From: an uncultured bacterium
Lineage (GTDB): Bacteria; Patescibacteriota; Minisyncoccia; Phycocordibacterales; UBA9973
NCBI GenBank assembly: GCA_903825265.1
Contig: CAIJZW010000038.1
Location: forward strand, 1-9,958
DNA: 9,958 bases
Direction of reading: 5' to 3'
Shown: positions 1 to 6,513 of the stretch, in pieces
Position numbering within the stretch: the first letter of the stretch is position 1
Layout: each line of letters opens with the position of its first letter
Position numbers and translations under genes: made by a program
Notes under the pieces: model-generated
The model's database searches: none
Told to the model about the DNA's origin: nothing
What the model saw: only the letters and a program-made list of their open reading frames with translations

Positions 1-8
1 AAATTAAT

Positions 9-40
9 AAAACCTCACAATATTTAGTTGTGGGGTTTTT
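9..40 (+). terminator. Intrinsic terminator of an unseen upstream gene
   Basis: A 12-bp stem (9-20 with 28-39, one G-U wobble) encloses the 7-base loop TATTTAG and ends in a run of five T. The GC-containing stem with a T tail is the classic Rho-independent form for + strand transcription. It should end a gene whose body lies before position 1. Nothing else is visible in the first 40 bases. Confidence 0.8.
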
Positions 41-151
41 ACTTGTATATATAAATATTATATACATTGTGAATTATATATAGAGGTTGATAGTGTGAAA
101 TAATTTATATTTTAGTGTTTCTACTCGAATATCACTCCAAGTACGGATGTT

Positions 152-178
152 TTGAAAAATATAATTCTAGTGTAGAAT
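152..178 (+). promoter_or_regulatory. Candidate frr promoter
   Basis: TTGAAA (152-157) and TAGAAT (173-178) resemble -35 and -10 boxes, but the 15-base spacer is short. Transcription would begin about 185-187, at the frr ATG. An alternative is the perfect TATAAT at 160-165, which has no -35 partner and would give a leader of about 15 bases without a Shine-Dalgarno sequence. The sequence does not decide between them. Confidence 0.3.
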
Positions 179-186
179 ATACACAT

Positions 187-723
187 ATGTCATACAATAT
201 ACAAAATTTTAAAGTAGAGTTAAAAAAGATAGAAGAATGGTTAGGAAAAGAATATGGTTCTGTTCATACAGGAAGAGCAACTCCAATGATTTTAGATAAC
301 ATCATGATAGAAAGTTACGGTTCTTATATGCCGATAAAGAATGTAGCTAGTGTTTCTATCGAAGATCCAAAAACTCTTCGTATTGCTCCTTGGGATAAAA
401 ATCAAATAAAGGGGATAGAAAGCGCTATAAATGCTGCTAATCTTGGACTTTCTGTTCTTTCGGATAGTGATGGCGTTCGTGCTATTTTCCCAATGCTTAC
501 AACAGAAAACAGAACAAAACTTGTAAAAATTCTTAAAGAAAAATTAGAGGATGCTCGTATTAGTGTACGAAAAGAAAGACAAATAGAAATAGACAAAACA
601 GAAGGCTTACCAGAAGATGATGTAAAACGCGCAAAAGAAGATATTCAAAAATGTGTAGATGAGTCAAATCAAAATCTAGAAGCTATTTTTAACAAAAAAG
701 AGACAGATTTAATGAATAACTAA
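187..723 (+). CDS. frr: Ribosome recycling factor (RRF)
   Basis: RRF works with EF-G in the cytoplasm to split the post-termination ribosome and release mRNA and tRNA. The 178-residue product carries the hallmark GRATP (29-33), the IEDPKTLRI strand (58-66), the NLGL segment and the long helical C-terminal domain, with conserved arginines at 128 and 131 and PEDD near 142-145. The family is usually about 185 residues. The shortfall lies at the turn between the second and third long helices, where bacterial RRFs carry roughly six more residues. An upstream in-frame GTG at 115 would add 24 residues unlike any RRF N-terminus, so ATG 187 is chosen. There is no Shine-Dalgarno sequence. The gene stands between two terminators and is probably transcribed alone. 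Confidence 0.95.
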   Translation: MSYNIQNFKVELKKIEEWLGKEYGSVHTGRATPMILDNIMIESYGSYMPIKNVASVSIEDPKTLRIAPWDKNQIKGIESAINAANLGLSVLSDSDGVRAIFPMLTTENRTKLVKILKEKLEDARISVRKERQIEIDKTEGLPEDDVKRAKEDIQKCVDESNQNLEAIFNKKETDLMNN

Positions 724-730
724 AAGTTTT

Positions 731-768
731 AAAAATAACTAATCAAAAAGATTAGTTATTTTTATTTT
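731..768 (+). terminator. Intrinsic terminator of frr
   Basis: A perfect 14-bp stem (731-744 with 750-763) closes a 5-base A loop and continues into a T-rich tail. It begins seven bases after the frr stop. The stem is almost all A-T, so its strength comes from length rather than GC content. Confidence 0.8.
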
Positions 769-794
769 AGATAAAAATTGTTATATGCTATTAT
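766..794 (+). promoter_or_regulatory. Extended -10 promoter of rseP, predicted leaderless
   Basis: TATGCTATTAT (784-794) is an extended -10 box (TG, one base, TATTAT at 789-794). TTTAGA at 766-771 is a weak -35 (4 of 6) at 17-base spacing. The hexamer ends six bases before the ATG at 801, so the usual initiation distance puts the first transcribed base at or next to the A of ATG. The motif recurs before typA, the sigma-4/HARE gene and the small peptide gene. Confidence 0.6.
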
Positions 795-800
795 GTTCTA

Positions 801-1892
801 ATGAGCATTATAATTTTTATTGTTATTTTATTGATATTAGTAGTTTCTCATGAATTTGGTCATTTTATCGTTGCTAAGAAATCAGGAATTAGAGTAGATG
901 AATTTTCTTTTGGTTTTCCACCTAAAATTTTTGGTAAAAAAATAGGGGAGACGACTTACAATTTGAATGCATTACCATTCGGAGGATATGTAAAGATTTT
1001 TGGAGAGAATGGAATTGATGAAACGGTAAACGAAGAAGATAAAAAAAGAAGTTTTACAAGTAAACCTCGATATATACAAGCTGCTGTGCTTTTAGCAGGA
1101 GTAGTTATGAACTTTTTAGTTGCATGGTTGCTTCTTTCTGTTGGTTTTATGTCAGGTCTTCCTTCTTCTTCATCTATGATTCCAAAAGGAGAGAATGTTG
1201 GAAATCAATATCTTACTGTTACAAGTGTTATTAAGGATAGTCCAGCAGAAATATCAGGACTTAAAACTGGAGATAAACTTCTTTCTTTAAAGACAAATAG
1301 TGATTTTGTAGAAACTCATTCTGCTGAGAACGTTCAGTCTTTTGTAAAAAAACATGGTAATGAATCTATCAAAGTTGATTATTTGAGAGGTAAAGATTAT
1401 GGAGAATTAGAAATTACTTCTAAAAATAATAATGAAGGTATTCCGACTATTGGAATTGCAATGGATACTATAGGGATTCTTAAGCTTCCTGTCCATAAAG
1501 CTCTTTGGGAAGGACTTAAATTAACTTCTGATATTACTCTTGGTACAGCTGTTGGATTCTATAAGTTAATTAGTCAAACATTAGTTGGTAAAGGGGATAT
1601 GTCTTCTATTACTGGTCCTATTGGTATTGTAGGAGTAGTAGGAGACGCAGCAAAGTTTGGATTTATATATTTACTCTCATTTACAGCTCTTATTTCTGTT
1701 AACTTAGCTGTTATTAATTTACTGCCTTTTCCAGCTTTAGATGGAGGACGATTATTATTCCTTTTAATAGAAAAAATAAAAGGTTCTCGTATAAAACCTG
1801 AAGTTTCAAATATAGTGAATACTGTTGGTTTTGGTATACTTATCCTTCTTATGGTTTTTGTAACTTATCACGATATAGTTAAATTATTTTAA
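801..1892 (+). CDS. rseP: Site-2 intramembrane zinc metalloprotease (RseP/MMP family)
   Basis: Membrane-embedded protease that cuts transmembrane substrates, in model bacteria anti-sigma factors and remnant signal peptides. The 363-residue product has the zinc-binding HEFGH in its first transmembrane helix (17-21), a second helix about 92-116, a single PDZ-like domain about 136-215, and the third zinc-ligand motif NLLPFPALDGGR (306-317), followed by a final hydrophobic helix about 338-355. One PDZ domain rather than the two of E. coli RseP matches many Gram-positive and Patescibacteria members. The start is fixed by the hydrophobic N-terminus and by the promoter ending six bases before it. 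No anti-sigma factor gene is nearby, so its substrate cannot be inferred. It directly follows frr, as in the widespread frr-uppS-cdsA-dxr-rseP cluster with the middle genes absent. Confidence 0.94.
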   Translation: MSIIIFIVILLILVVSHEFGHFIVAKKSGIRVDEFSFGFPPKIFGKKIGETTYNLNALPFGGYVKIFGENGIDETVNEEDKKRSFTSKPRYIQAAVLLAGVVMNFLVAWLLLSVGFMSGLPSSSSMIPKGENVGNQYLTVTSVIKDSPAEISGLKTGDKLLSLKTNSDFVETHSAENVQSFVKKHGNESIKVDYLRGKDYGELEITSKNNNEGIPTIGIAMDTIGILKLPVHKALWEGLKLTSDITLGTAVGFYKLISQTLVGKGDMSSITGPIGIVGVVGDAAKFGFIYLLSFTALISVNLAVINLLPFPALDGGRLLFLLIEKIKGSRIKPEVSNIVNTVGFGILILLMVFVTYHDIVKLF

Positions 1893-1898
1893 TATATT

Positions 1899-1943
1899 AC
1901 ATAAACAAAAAATACTTATTATATAAGTATTTTTTGTTTATGT
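1899..1943 (+). terminator. Long perfect stem-loop terminator after rseP
   Basis: A 21-bp uninterrupted inverted repeat (1899-1919 with 1923-1943) has a nominal 3-base loop. The stem's 3' arm carries a run of six T. It starts six bases after the rseP stop. Its last base overlaps the -35 box of the typA promoter, so termination and the next initiation are packed together. Confidence 0.75.
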
Positions 1944-1971
1944 TTACAAATTAAAGAATGTATGATATTAT
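1943..1971 (+). promoter_or_regulatory. Strong typA promoter (-35 plus extended -10)
   Basis: TTTACA (1943-1948, 5 of 6 to consensus), a 17-base spacer, and TATTAT (1966-1971) preceded by TG at 1963-1964. This is the best complete promoter in the window. Bases 1961-1976 match 5052-5067 at 15 of 16 positions. Initiation is expected near 1978, leaving a leader of about 42 bases. Confidence 0.7.
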
Positions 1972-1981
1972 ACAAATACAT

Positions 1982-2006
1982 TCGCCAAGAGGCGATTTTA
2001 TTTTTC
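1982..2006 (+). promoter_or_regulatory. GC-rich hairpin with T-run in the typA leader
   Basis: A 5-bp stem TCGCC/GGCGA (1982-1986 with 1991-1995) with loop AAGA is followed by TTTTATTTTT. It lies between the predicted start site and the typA ATG. The shape is that of a minimal intrinsic terminator or attenuator, or a 5'-end stabilising hairpin. No competing antiterminator stem or upstream peptide was found, so its role is unknown. Confidence 0.4.
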
Positions 2007-2019
2007 ACCTTATATAAAT

Positions 2020-3840
2020 ATGAAATTAAATGAAATCAGAAATATAGCTATAATTGCACACGTTGACCATGGTAAAACAACTCTAACAGACCAACTTATG
2101 AAACAATGCGGAATGGTAGAAGATGGTATCTCTATGGACTCAAACGCTCTCGAACTTGAGCGCGGTATTACTATTTATTCTAAAAATACTTCTGTTAACT
2201 ATAAAGGTACAAAAATAAACATAGTTGATACTCCTGGACACGCGGACTTTGGTTCAGAAGTTGAACGTGTTTTACGTGCAATTGACTCAGTTCTTTTGCT
2301 TGTAGATGCACAAGAGGGTCCAATGCCTCAAACTAGATTTGTTCTTAAGAAATCACTTGAATTAGGTCTTAAGCCAATTGTTGTCATAAATAAAATTGAT
2401 AAACCAGCAGCGAATCCTGATCGTGTTCACGAAGAAGTATTGGAATTGTTTTTAGAACTTGGAGCAAATGAAGAACAAATAAATTTCAAAACCATATACG
2501 CTATTGGAAGACAAGGTAAAGCATTTCTTAAGTTAGGTGATGATTCAAAAGATCTAACTCCACTTCTTGATTTGATTTTATCTGAAGTAAAAGAAGCATC
2601 TTCAGACGAAGAAGCTCCTTTTCAAGCACAGGTTTTTAACCTTGGTTATGATAACTTTTTAGGACGTTTAGCCATTGTTCGTGTTTATGCTGGTTCTATA
2701 AAAACAGGATCTTCTATTATTGTAAAAAATGCCGATGGTTCATCACGTAATTCACGTATTACAAAAATGTTTACATTTGAAGGTATTGCTCGAAAGGAAA
2801 TGGAAAGTATAAACGTAGGTGATATTGCTATTATTGCTGGGATTCCAGATGTATTCATAGGAGAAACTATTTGTGATAATTTGAATACTATTGCTTTGCC
2901 TTCTATTGCTATTGATGAACCAACTATTTCTCTTAATTTCTTAGTTAATGATTCTCCTTTTGCAGGACGTGAAGGTAAATATGTAACAAGTCGTCAAATA
3001 AGAGAGAGATTAGAGAAAGAACTTGAAATTAACGTAGGTCTTCGTATTAGTTTTGATAAACCAGATGAAGAAGAAGTTCAAGAAGGATATTTAGTTTATG
3101 GAAGAGGAGAACTTCATATTGCTATTTTGCTTGAAAACATGAGACGTGAAGGATATGAACTTCAAGTTTCTCAACCACATGTAATTATTAAAGAAGAGAA
3201 TGGTCAGAAATTAGAACCTTACGAAGAAGTTACTATTGATGTAAGAGCTGATGTTGCTGGGTCTGTTATAGAAAAATTAACTGCTCGTCGTGGAATGATA
3301 ACAAGTATGCATGAGAAAGATGGAATAAACAGACTTTTGATTGATATTCCTACAAGAGGATTACTTGGATATAGAGGTCAATTTGTTGTTGATACAAAAG
3401 GTGAGGGAATTCTTGCTTCTAGATTTATTGGGTTCAAAGATTATGCAGGTGAAATAAAGAAACGCGATGTAGGATCAATGACTTCAATGGTAAATGGTAA
3501 AGTTGCTGCTTTCTCACTTTGGACACTTCAAGAAAGAGGAATACTTTATGTAGAACATGGAGATGAAGTTTATGAAGGTATGGTTATTGGTAACGTAACA
3601 AAAGGGGATGAAATGACTGTTAACCCTACAAAAGGTAAACAACTTTCAAACATGCGTTCTTCTGGAACAGATGAAGCCGTAAATGTGAAGCCACCATATA
3701 AGTTATCTATTGAAAGAGCCTTAGAAGTAATGGCAGATGATGAATTTCTTGAAATTACACCTAAGAACGTACGTTTACGTAAGAAGTTTTTAACAGAACA
3801 AGACAGATCAAAAGCTAAAACATCCGCAAATAAGAAGTAG
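2020..3840 (+). CDS. typA: Translational GTPase TypA/BipA
   Basis: Ribosome-binding GTPase of the EF-G/LepA superfamily, linked to ribosome assembly and growth under stress or cold. The 606-residue product is full length for the family. The G domain shows G1 AHVDHGKTT (13-21), G2 RGIT (48-51), G3 DTPGH (70-74) and G4 NKID (124-127). A beta-barrel domain II and EF-G-like domains III and V follow. The TypA-specific C-terminal domain includes GLLGYRGQF, the [15 protein letters not shown] segment and [14 protein letters not shown]. The tail ends in a short Lys-rich stretch. ATG 2020 aligns with the usual TypA N-terminus a few residues before the G domain. It has its own promoter and leader hairpin, no Shine-Dalgarno sequence, and no clear T-tailed terminator after its TAG stop. 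Confidence 0.97.
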   Translation: MKLNEIRNIAIIAHVDHGKTTLTDQLMKQCGMVEDGISMDSNALELERGITIYSKNTSVNYKGTKINIVDTPGHADFGSEVERVLRAIDSVLLLVDAQEGPMPQTRFVLKKSLELGLKPIVVINKIDKPAANPDRVHEEVLELFLELGANEEQINFKTIYAIGRQGKAFLKLGDDSKDLTPLLDLILSEVKEASSDEEAPFQAQVFNLGYDNFLGRLAIVRVYAGSIKTGSSIIVKNADGSSRNSRITKMFTFEGIARKEMESINVGDIAIIAGIPDVFIGETICDNLNTIALPSIAIDEPTISLNFLVNDSPFAGREGKYVTSRQIRERLEKELEINVGLRISFDKPDEEEVQEGYLVYGRGELHIAILLENMRREGYELQVSQPHVIIKEENGQKLEPYEEVTIDVRADVAGSVIEKLTARRGMITSMHEKDGINRLLIDIPTRGLLGYRGQFVVDTKGEGILASRFIGFKDYAGEIKKRDVGSMTSMVNGKVAAFSLWTLQERGILYVEHGDEVYEGMVIGNVTKGDEMTVNPTKGKQLSNMRSSGTDEAVNVKPPYKLSIERALEVMADDEFLEITPKNVRLRKKFLTEQDRSKAKTSANKK

Positions 3841-3861
3841 TTTTGTTCGGTTAGACCTTTA

Positions 3862-3904
3862 ATAATTATCATTATTTGACTTTATTGGATAGTAATGATA
3901 TTAT
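3862..3904. other. Stem-loop downstream of typA without a T tail
   Basis: A 14-bp imperfect stem (3862-3876 with 3891-3904, one bulged T at 3867 and one G-U pair) encloses a 14-base loop. It begins 21 bases after the typA stop. On the + strand it is followed by A-rich sequence, and on the - strand it lacks a T-run too, so it is not a standard intrinsic terminator in either direction. It may protect or process the typA 3' end. Confidence 0.4.
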
Positions 3905-3934
3905 AAAAAAGTAAAAATTATATTAATTGAAAAG

Positions 3935-3965
3935 TGCCATGCTGAAATAATTCATATGGCATTAT
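3935..3965 (+). promoter_or_regulatory. Inverted repeat over an extended -10 promoter
   Basis: TATGGCATTAT (3955-3965) matches the extended -10 motif seen before rseP, typA and the small peptide gene at 10 of 11 positions. No -35 is evident. It overlaps the right arm of the inverted repeat TGCCAT (3935-3940) / ATGGCA (3956-3961). The arm centres are 21 bases apart, two turns of DNA, as expected for a site bound by a dimer. The start site would fall near 3972, six bases before the ATG. A second weak candidate is TGA-AATAAT at 3943-3951. Confidence 0.4.
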
Positions 3966-3977
3966 TTATAAAATAAA

Positions 3978-5009
3978 ATGGCTAATACTATCACATTTAA
4001 ACCTAAACAAGTTACAAAAAGAATTCTTTCTAATTTGCCCCCTAGGGCTTATGAGGTTGTTGTGAACCGATTTGGAATTACAAATGATGGAGAAAGAAAA
4101 ACTTTAGAAGCTATTGGTCAAAAATATGGTATCACTCGTGAACGTGTTCGTCAGATAGAGAACTCTGCTCTTGCTCTCATTCGTAAAGGAGAATCATTCA
4201 AAAATGAGAAAGCTGTCTTTGAAGAACTAAAGAAGTTAATGCACACTATGGGTGCTATTGTTTCTGAGCAAGATTTTTTAAATCATCTTTCTAAAGATAA
4301 AATTACACAAAATAATATTCACTTATATTTAACTTTGAGTGACTATTTTACTAAACACAAAGAAGATGCTCATTTCAAAACTCGTTGGAGTGTAGATAGT
4401 GACGTTTCTGATCAAGTTCACAAATCACTTAAAAATCTTTTCGAAAATCTTTCTAATGATGAATTAATTTCAGAAGGTGATCTTGTTGTTAAATTTTTAG
4501 AAGAAGTAAAAGATTTATCAGAACAATACAAGAATGAAGAAATTGCTAAAAGATGGCTTTCTATTTCTAAAACTCTCAACAAGAATCCTTTAGGAGAATG
4601 GGGTAAATCTACATCTTCTTCTATTAAAGCTCGTGGAGTTAAGGATTATGCTTTTCTTATGATGAGGAAACATGGTTCACCTATGCATTTTAGAGAAGTA
4701 GCTAAAGCTGTTGCGAATACTTTTGATAAGAAATGCCATACTGCTACTTGTCACAATGAACTCATAAAGGATCCTAGATTCGTTTTAGTTGGACGTGGTA
4801 TTTATGCGCTTTCTGAATGGGGATACAAAACTGGAGTTGTTCGTGATGTTATTAAAGAGCTTTTGAAAAAGAATGGACCAATGAGTAAAGATGATATAGT
4901 TGATCAGGTTATGAAAGAAAGATATTTAAAGAAAAATACAATCTTGGTTAATCTTCAGAACGTTAAATATTTTAAAAAGAATAAAACAGGTTTATATACC
5001 GCTTGCTAG
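3978..5009 (+). CDS. Sigma-70 region 4 / HARE-HTH fusion DNA-binding protein
   Basis: Predicted DNA-binding, RNA polymerase-associated regulator of 343 residues. Residues 10-71 form a sigma-70 region 4 domain: NLPPRAYEVVVNRFGI followed by the -35-recognition helix-turn-helix TLEAIGQKYGITRERVRQIE (42-61). Region 2 and region 3 are absent, so it cannot melt promoters as a complete sigma factor. About 75-210 is charged and helical, without a recognised domain. Residues 219-283 look like a HARE-HTH winged helix, the fold of the RNA polymerase delta subunit N-terminus, with GSPMHFREVAKAV and the GRGIYALSEWG wing. Residues 284-343 repeat this pattern with NGPMSKDDIVDQV and KTGLYTA. The combination suggests it bridges polymerase and upstream DNA; that role is inference. 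It stands alone between a possible operator-like repeat and a strong terminator. Confidence 0.8.
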   Translation: MANTITFKPKQVTKRILSNLPPRAYEVVVNRFGITNDGERKTLEAIGQKYGITRERVRQIENSALALIRKGESFKNEKAVFEELKKLMHTMGAIVSEQDFLNHLSKDKITQNNIHLYLTLSDYFTKHKEDAHFKTRWSVDSDVSDQVHKSLKNLFENLSNDELISEGDLVVKFLEEVKDLSEQYKNEEIAKRWLSISKTLNKNPLGEWGKSTSSSIKARGVKDYAFLMMRKHGSPMHFREVAKAVANTFDKKCHTATCHNELIKDPRFVLVGRGIYALSEWGYKTGVVRDVIKELLKKNGPMSKDDIVDQVMKERYLKKNTILVNLQNVKYFKKNKTGLYTAC

Positions 5010-5010
5010 T

Positions 5011-5049
5011 AAAATAAAATTCCTCTCTTGTAGAGGAATTTTATTTTTA
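5011..5049 (+). terminator. Perfect 16-bp terminator after the sigma-4/HARE gene
   Basis: A perfect 16-bp stem (5011-5026 with 5032-5047) with loop CTTGT starts one base after the TAG stop. The inner half is GC-containing (TTCCTCT/AGAGGAA) and the 3' arm ends in a T-rich tract. It separates this gene from the small-peptide operon, whose promoter begins five bases later. Confidence 0.88.
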
Positions 5050-5051
5050 TA

Positions 5052-5062
5052 TATGATATAAT
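5052..5062 (+). promoter_or_regulatory. Consensus extended -10 promoter of the small peptide gene
   Basis: TATGATATAAT contains TG (5054-5055), one base, and a perfect TATAAT (5057-5062). No -35 is visible at 17 bases, where the preceding terminator stem lies. The hexamer ends six bases before ATG 5069, predicting a leaderless transcript. Bases 5052-5067 match the typA promoter at 15 of 16 positions. Confidence 0.65.
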
Positions 5063-5068
5063 ACAAAC

Positions 5069-5173
5069 ATGTATAATCGTGGAATGATAAACATAGTTAT
5101 GATAATTCTAGGCATAATCCTTATCGCAATATTATTTGGTTTCTTCACTTCGTCTTCGCTTAGAATTTGGTAG
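5069..5173 (+). CDS. 34-residue single-span membrane peptide, function unknown
   Basis: This short open frame starts ATG TAT AAT CGT GGA and ends TTT... AGA ATT TGG TAG. The product has a short polar N-terminus with Arg4, an unbroken hydrophobic stretch at about residues 6-26 rich in Ile, Leu, Val and Phe, and a short tail TSSSLRIW. That is one predicted transmembrane helix. Support for a real gene is the position: a consensus extended -10 box ends exactly six bases before the ATG, as at rseP, and a terminator isolates it from the gene before. The next gene, also anchored by one N-terminal helix, begins 23 bases downstream with no terminator between. It could be a small membrane partner of that protein, or a leader peptide. 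I do not recognise a family. Confidence 0.55.
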   Translation: MYNRGMINIVMIILGIILIAILFGFFTSSSLRIW

Positions 5174-5196
5174 TTTAAATATATATTTCATTTGAT

Positions 5197-6501
5197 ATGA
5201 TTCAAGAATTTCTCAATACTCACAATATAAATCTTCTTCAAATGCTAATTGTTGCTGTTGGTTATTTAATGCCAATTCCTTTGGCATATATTGCATTATT
5301 CCTTTGGCACCACTATAGACAAGAGCGTTTTATTATGGGTATTAAGTGGGCACTTCTTGAAATTCAAGTTCCAAGAGATGTTATTAAATCTCCTGCAGCT
5401 ATGGAGCTTATTTTTTCTAATGCTTTTTATCATAAAAGTGGAAAAGGATTTTGGGAACAATATATTCAAGGTGCACCATGGTTTTGGTTTTCTCTCGAGA
5501 TCGTATCTATAGACGGAAGAGTTCATTTCTTTGTTCGTACTCCTACTAGAATGCGTAACTTAGTAGAAACACAGATTTACGGGCAGTATCCTCAAGCTAA
5601 AGTTGTCGAAGTAGATGATTATGCTTTCCATGTACCTCAATATAAGAAAAATGGTGATTGGAATATGTGGGGTTGTGAATTTAATAAACTAAAGGAGGAC
5701 TTTCTTCCTTTCAAAACATATAAAAATTTTGGAGATGACATGAAGACTGGGATTAAAGAAGAATTTAAAATTGATCCGATCACTCCAATGATTGAATATT
5801 TAGGTTCTATTCCTCGTGGTCAACAAGTTTGGATTCAGATGGTTATTCGATGGAGTCTTACAAAATATCACAATCATCATACAGGGAAACATATGGATTT
5901 TTACGAGGCAGCAAAGTTTTATATAGAGAATGATCTTCTTGGTCCTTATACTCGTACGCAAAAAAATGATAATGTGGTAGGTACCTTTGGTAAACAAGTT
6001 GGTATGCCTGAGCATTTAAAACCAATAGTTAAAGCAGTAAATGATGGTATGTCTCAATTACATTTTGATTGTGGTATTCGTCTTATTGCGCTTTCAGATA
6101 AAAGACTTTGTACGGAAGATCAATTCCAGAATCTTCGTCGTGAAGTTCGTCTTTTATTTCGCCAGTATGCTCAACCACAGATTAATGAAATTAATCGTGT
6201 AAATTCTACGCAGTTTGATGCTCCATGGTCTGATCCAACTGGTCTTGCTTTGACTAAAATCAAAAAAAGAATGTTAGATTTTTATCGTATGAGAACTTTC
6301 TTTCATCCACCATTACAATACGCAGCTGATTATCCTAAATTATTATCTGCATTCTTTCCTGCTAATAGACCTAAACCTTTCGTTCTTTCAAGTGAAGAAC
6401 TTGCAACATTATTCCACTTCCCAGGTATGGTTTCTGAGACTCCAAGCTTCAAGCGTATTGAATCAAAAATTGCAAAACCACCTTCCAATTTACCTATATA
6501 A
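5197..6501 (+). CDS. Membrane-anchored protein resembling the N-terminal part of Patescibacteria T4SS coupling-type proteins
   Basis: 434 residues. One transmembrane helix at about 14-37 is followed by a basic stretch (HHYRQER) that should place the rest in the cytoplasm. The large soluble part begins WALLEIQVPRDVIKSPAAME (51-70), continues through WFSLEIVSIDGRVHFFVRTP and ends with LSSEELATLFHFPG (397-410) and RIESK-AKPPSNLP (420-433). From memory, these blocks occur in long Patescibacteria proteins annotated as conjugative DNA transfer or VirD4/DUF87-like, where the last block precedes the ATPase domain. Here the frame stops at that point and no Walker A motif is present, so the protein would be the non-ATPase half. 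Function is unproven. It sits between the 34-residue membrane peptide and mltG, likely one operon. Start ATG 5197 gives a normal signal-anchor and lacks a Shine-Dalgarno sequence. Confidence 0.7.
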   Translation: MIQEFLNTHNINLLQMLIVAVGYLMPIPLAYIALFLWHHYRQERFIMGIKWALLEIQVPRDVIKSPAAMELIFSNAFYHKSGKGFWEQYIQGAPWFWFSLEIVSIDGRVHFFVRTPTRMRNLVETQIYGQYPQAKVVEVDDYAFHVPQYKKNGDWNMWGCEFNKLKEDFLPFKTYKNFGDDMKTGIKEEFKIDPITPMIEYLGSIPRGQQVWIQMVIRWSLTKYHNHHTGKHMDFYEAAKFYIENDLLGPYTRTQKNDNVVGTFGKQVGMPEHLKPIVKAVNDGMSQLHFDCGIRLIALSDKRLCTEDQFQNLRREVRLLFRQYAQPQINEINRVNSTQFDAPWSDPTGLALTKIKKRMLDFYRMRTFFHPPLQYAADYPKLLSAFFPANRPKPFVLSSEELATLFHFPGMVSETPSFKRIESKIAKPPSNLPI

Positions 6502-6502
6502 T
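6497..6502 (+). promoter_or_regulatory. TATAAT overlapping the preceding stop, possible mltG promoter
   Basis: A perfect -10 hexamer spans the TAA stop of the upstream gene. Initiation near 6509 would leave about five bases before the mltG ATG. No TG extension or well-spaced -35 is present, and such hexamers arise easily in this AT-rich DNA, so read-through from the upstream operon may be the main source of mltG mRNA. Confidence 0.25.
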
Positions 6503-6513
6503 GTATTTAATAT

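Noticed and set aside
41..110. AT-rich TATATA-type tract considered as a replication or integration site
   Set aside because: No repeated iterons, DnaA-box array or att-like repeat was seen; it is ordinary AT-rich upstream DNA with chance -10-like hexamers.
115..186. GTG start at 115 adding 24 residues to RRF
   Set aside because: The added residues do not resemble an RRF N-terminus, and ATG 187 gives the family's normal start. The interval also holds candidate promoter boxes.
402..596. 64-residue - strand frame within frr, and similar - strand frames at 5296-5526, 5800-6015, 7032-7241, 7558-7758 and 8650-8844
   Set aside because: All are antisense shadows of well-supported genes; AT-rich coding DNA produces them by chance.
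3570..3872. 100-residue frame on the - strand
   Set aside because: It lies almost wholly antisense to the strongly conserved TypA C-terminus and shows no recognisable domain or promoter of its own.
5291..5512. 73-residue + strand frame inside the 434-residue gene
   Set aside because: It is an out-of-frame overlap; the longer frame carries the conserved blocks.
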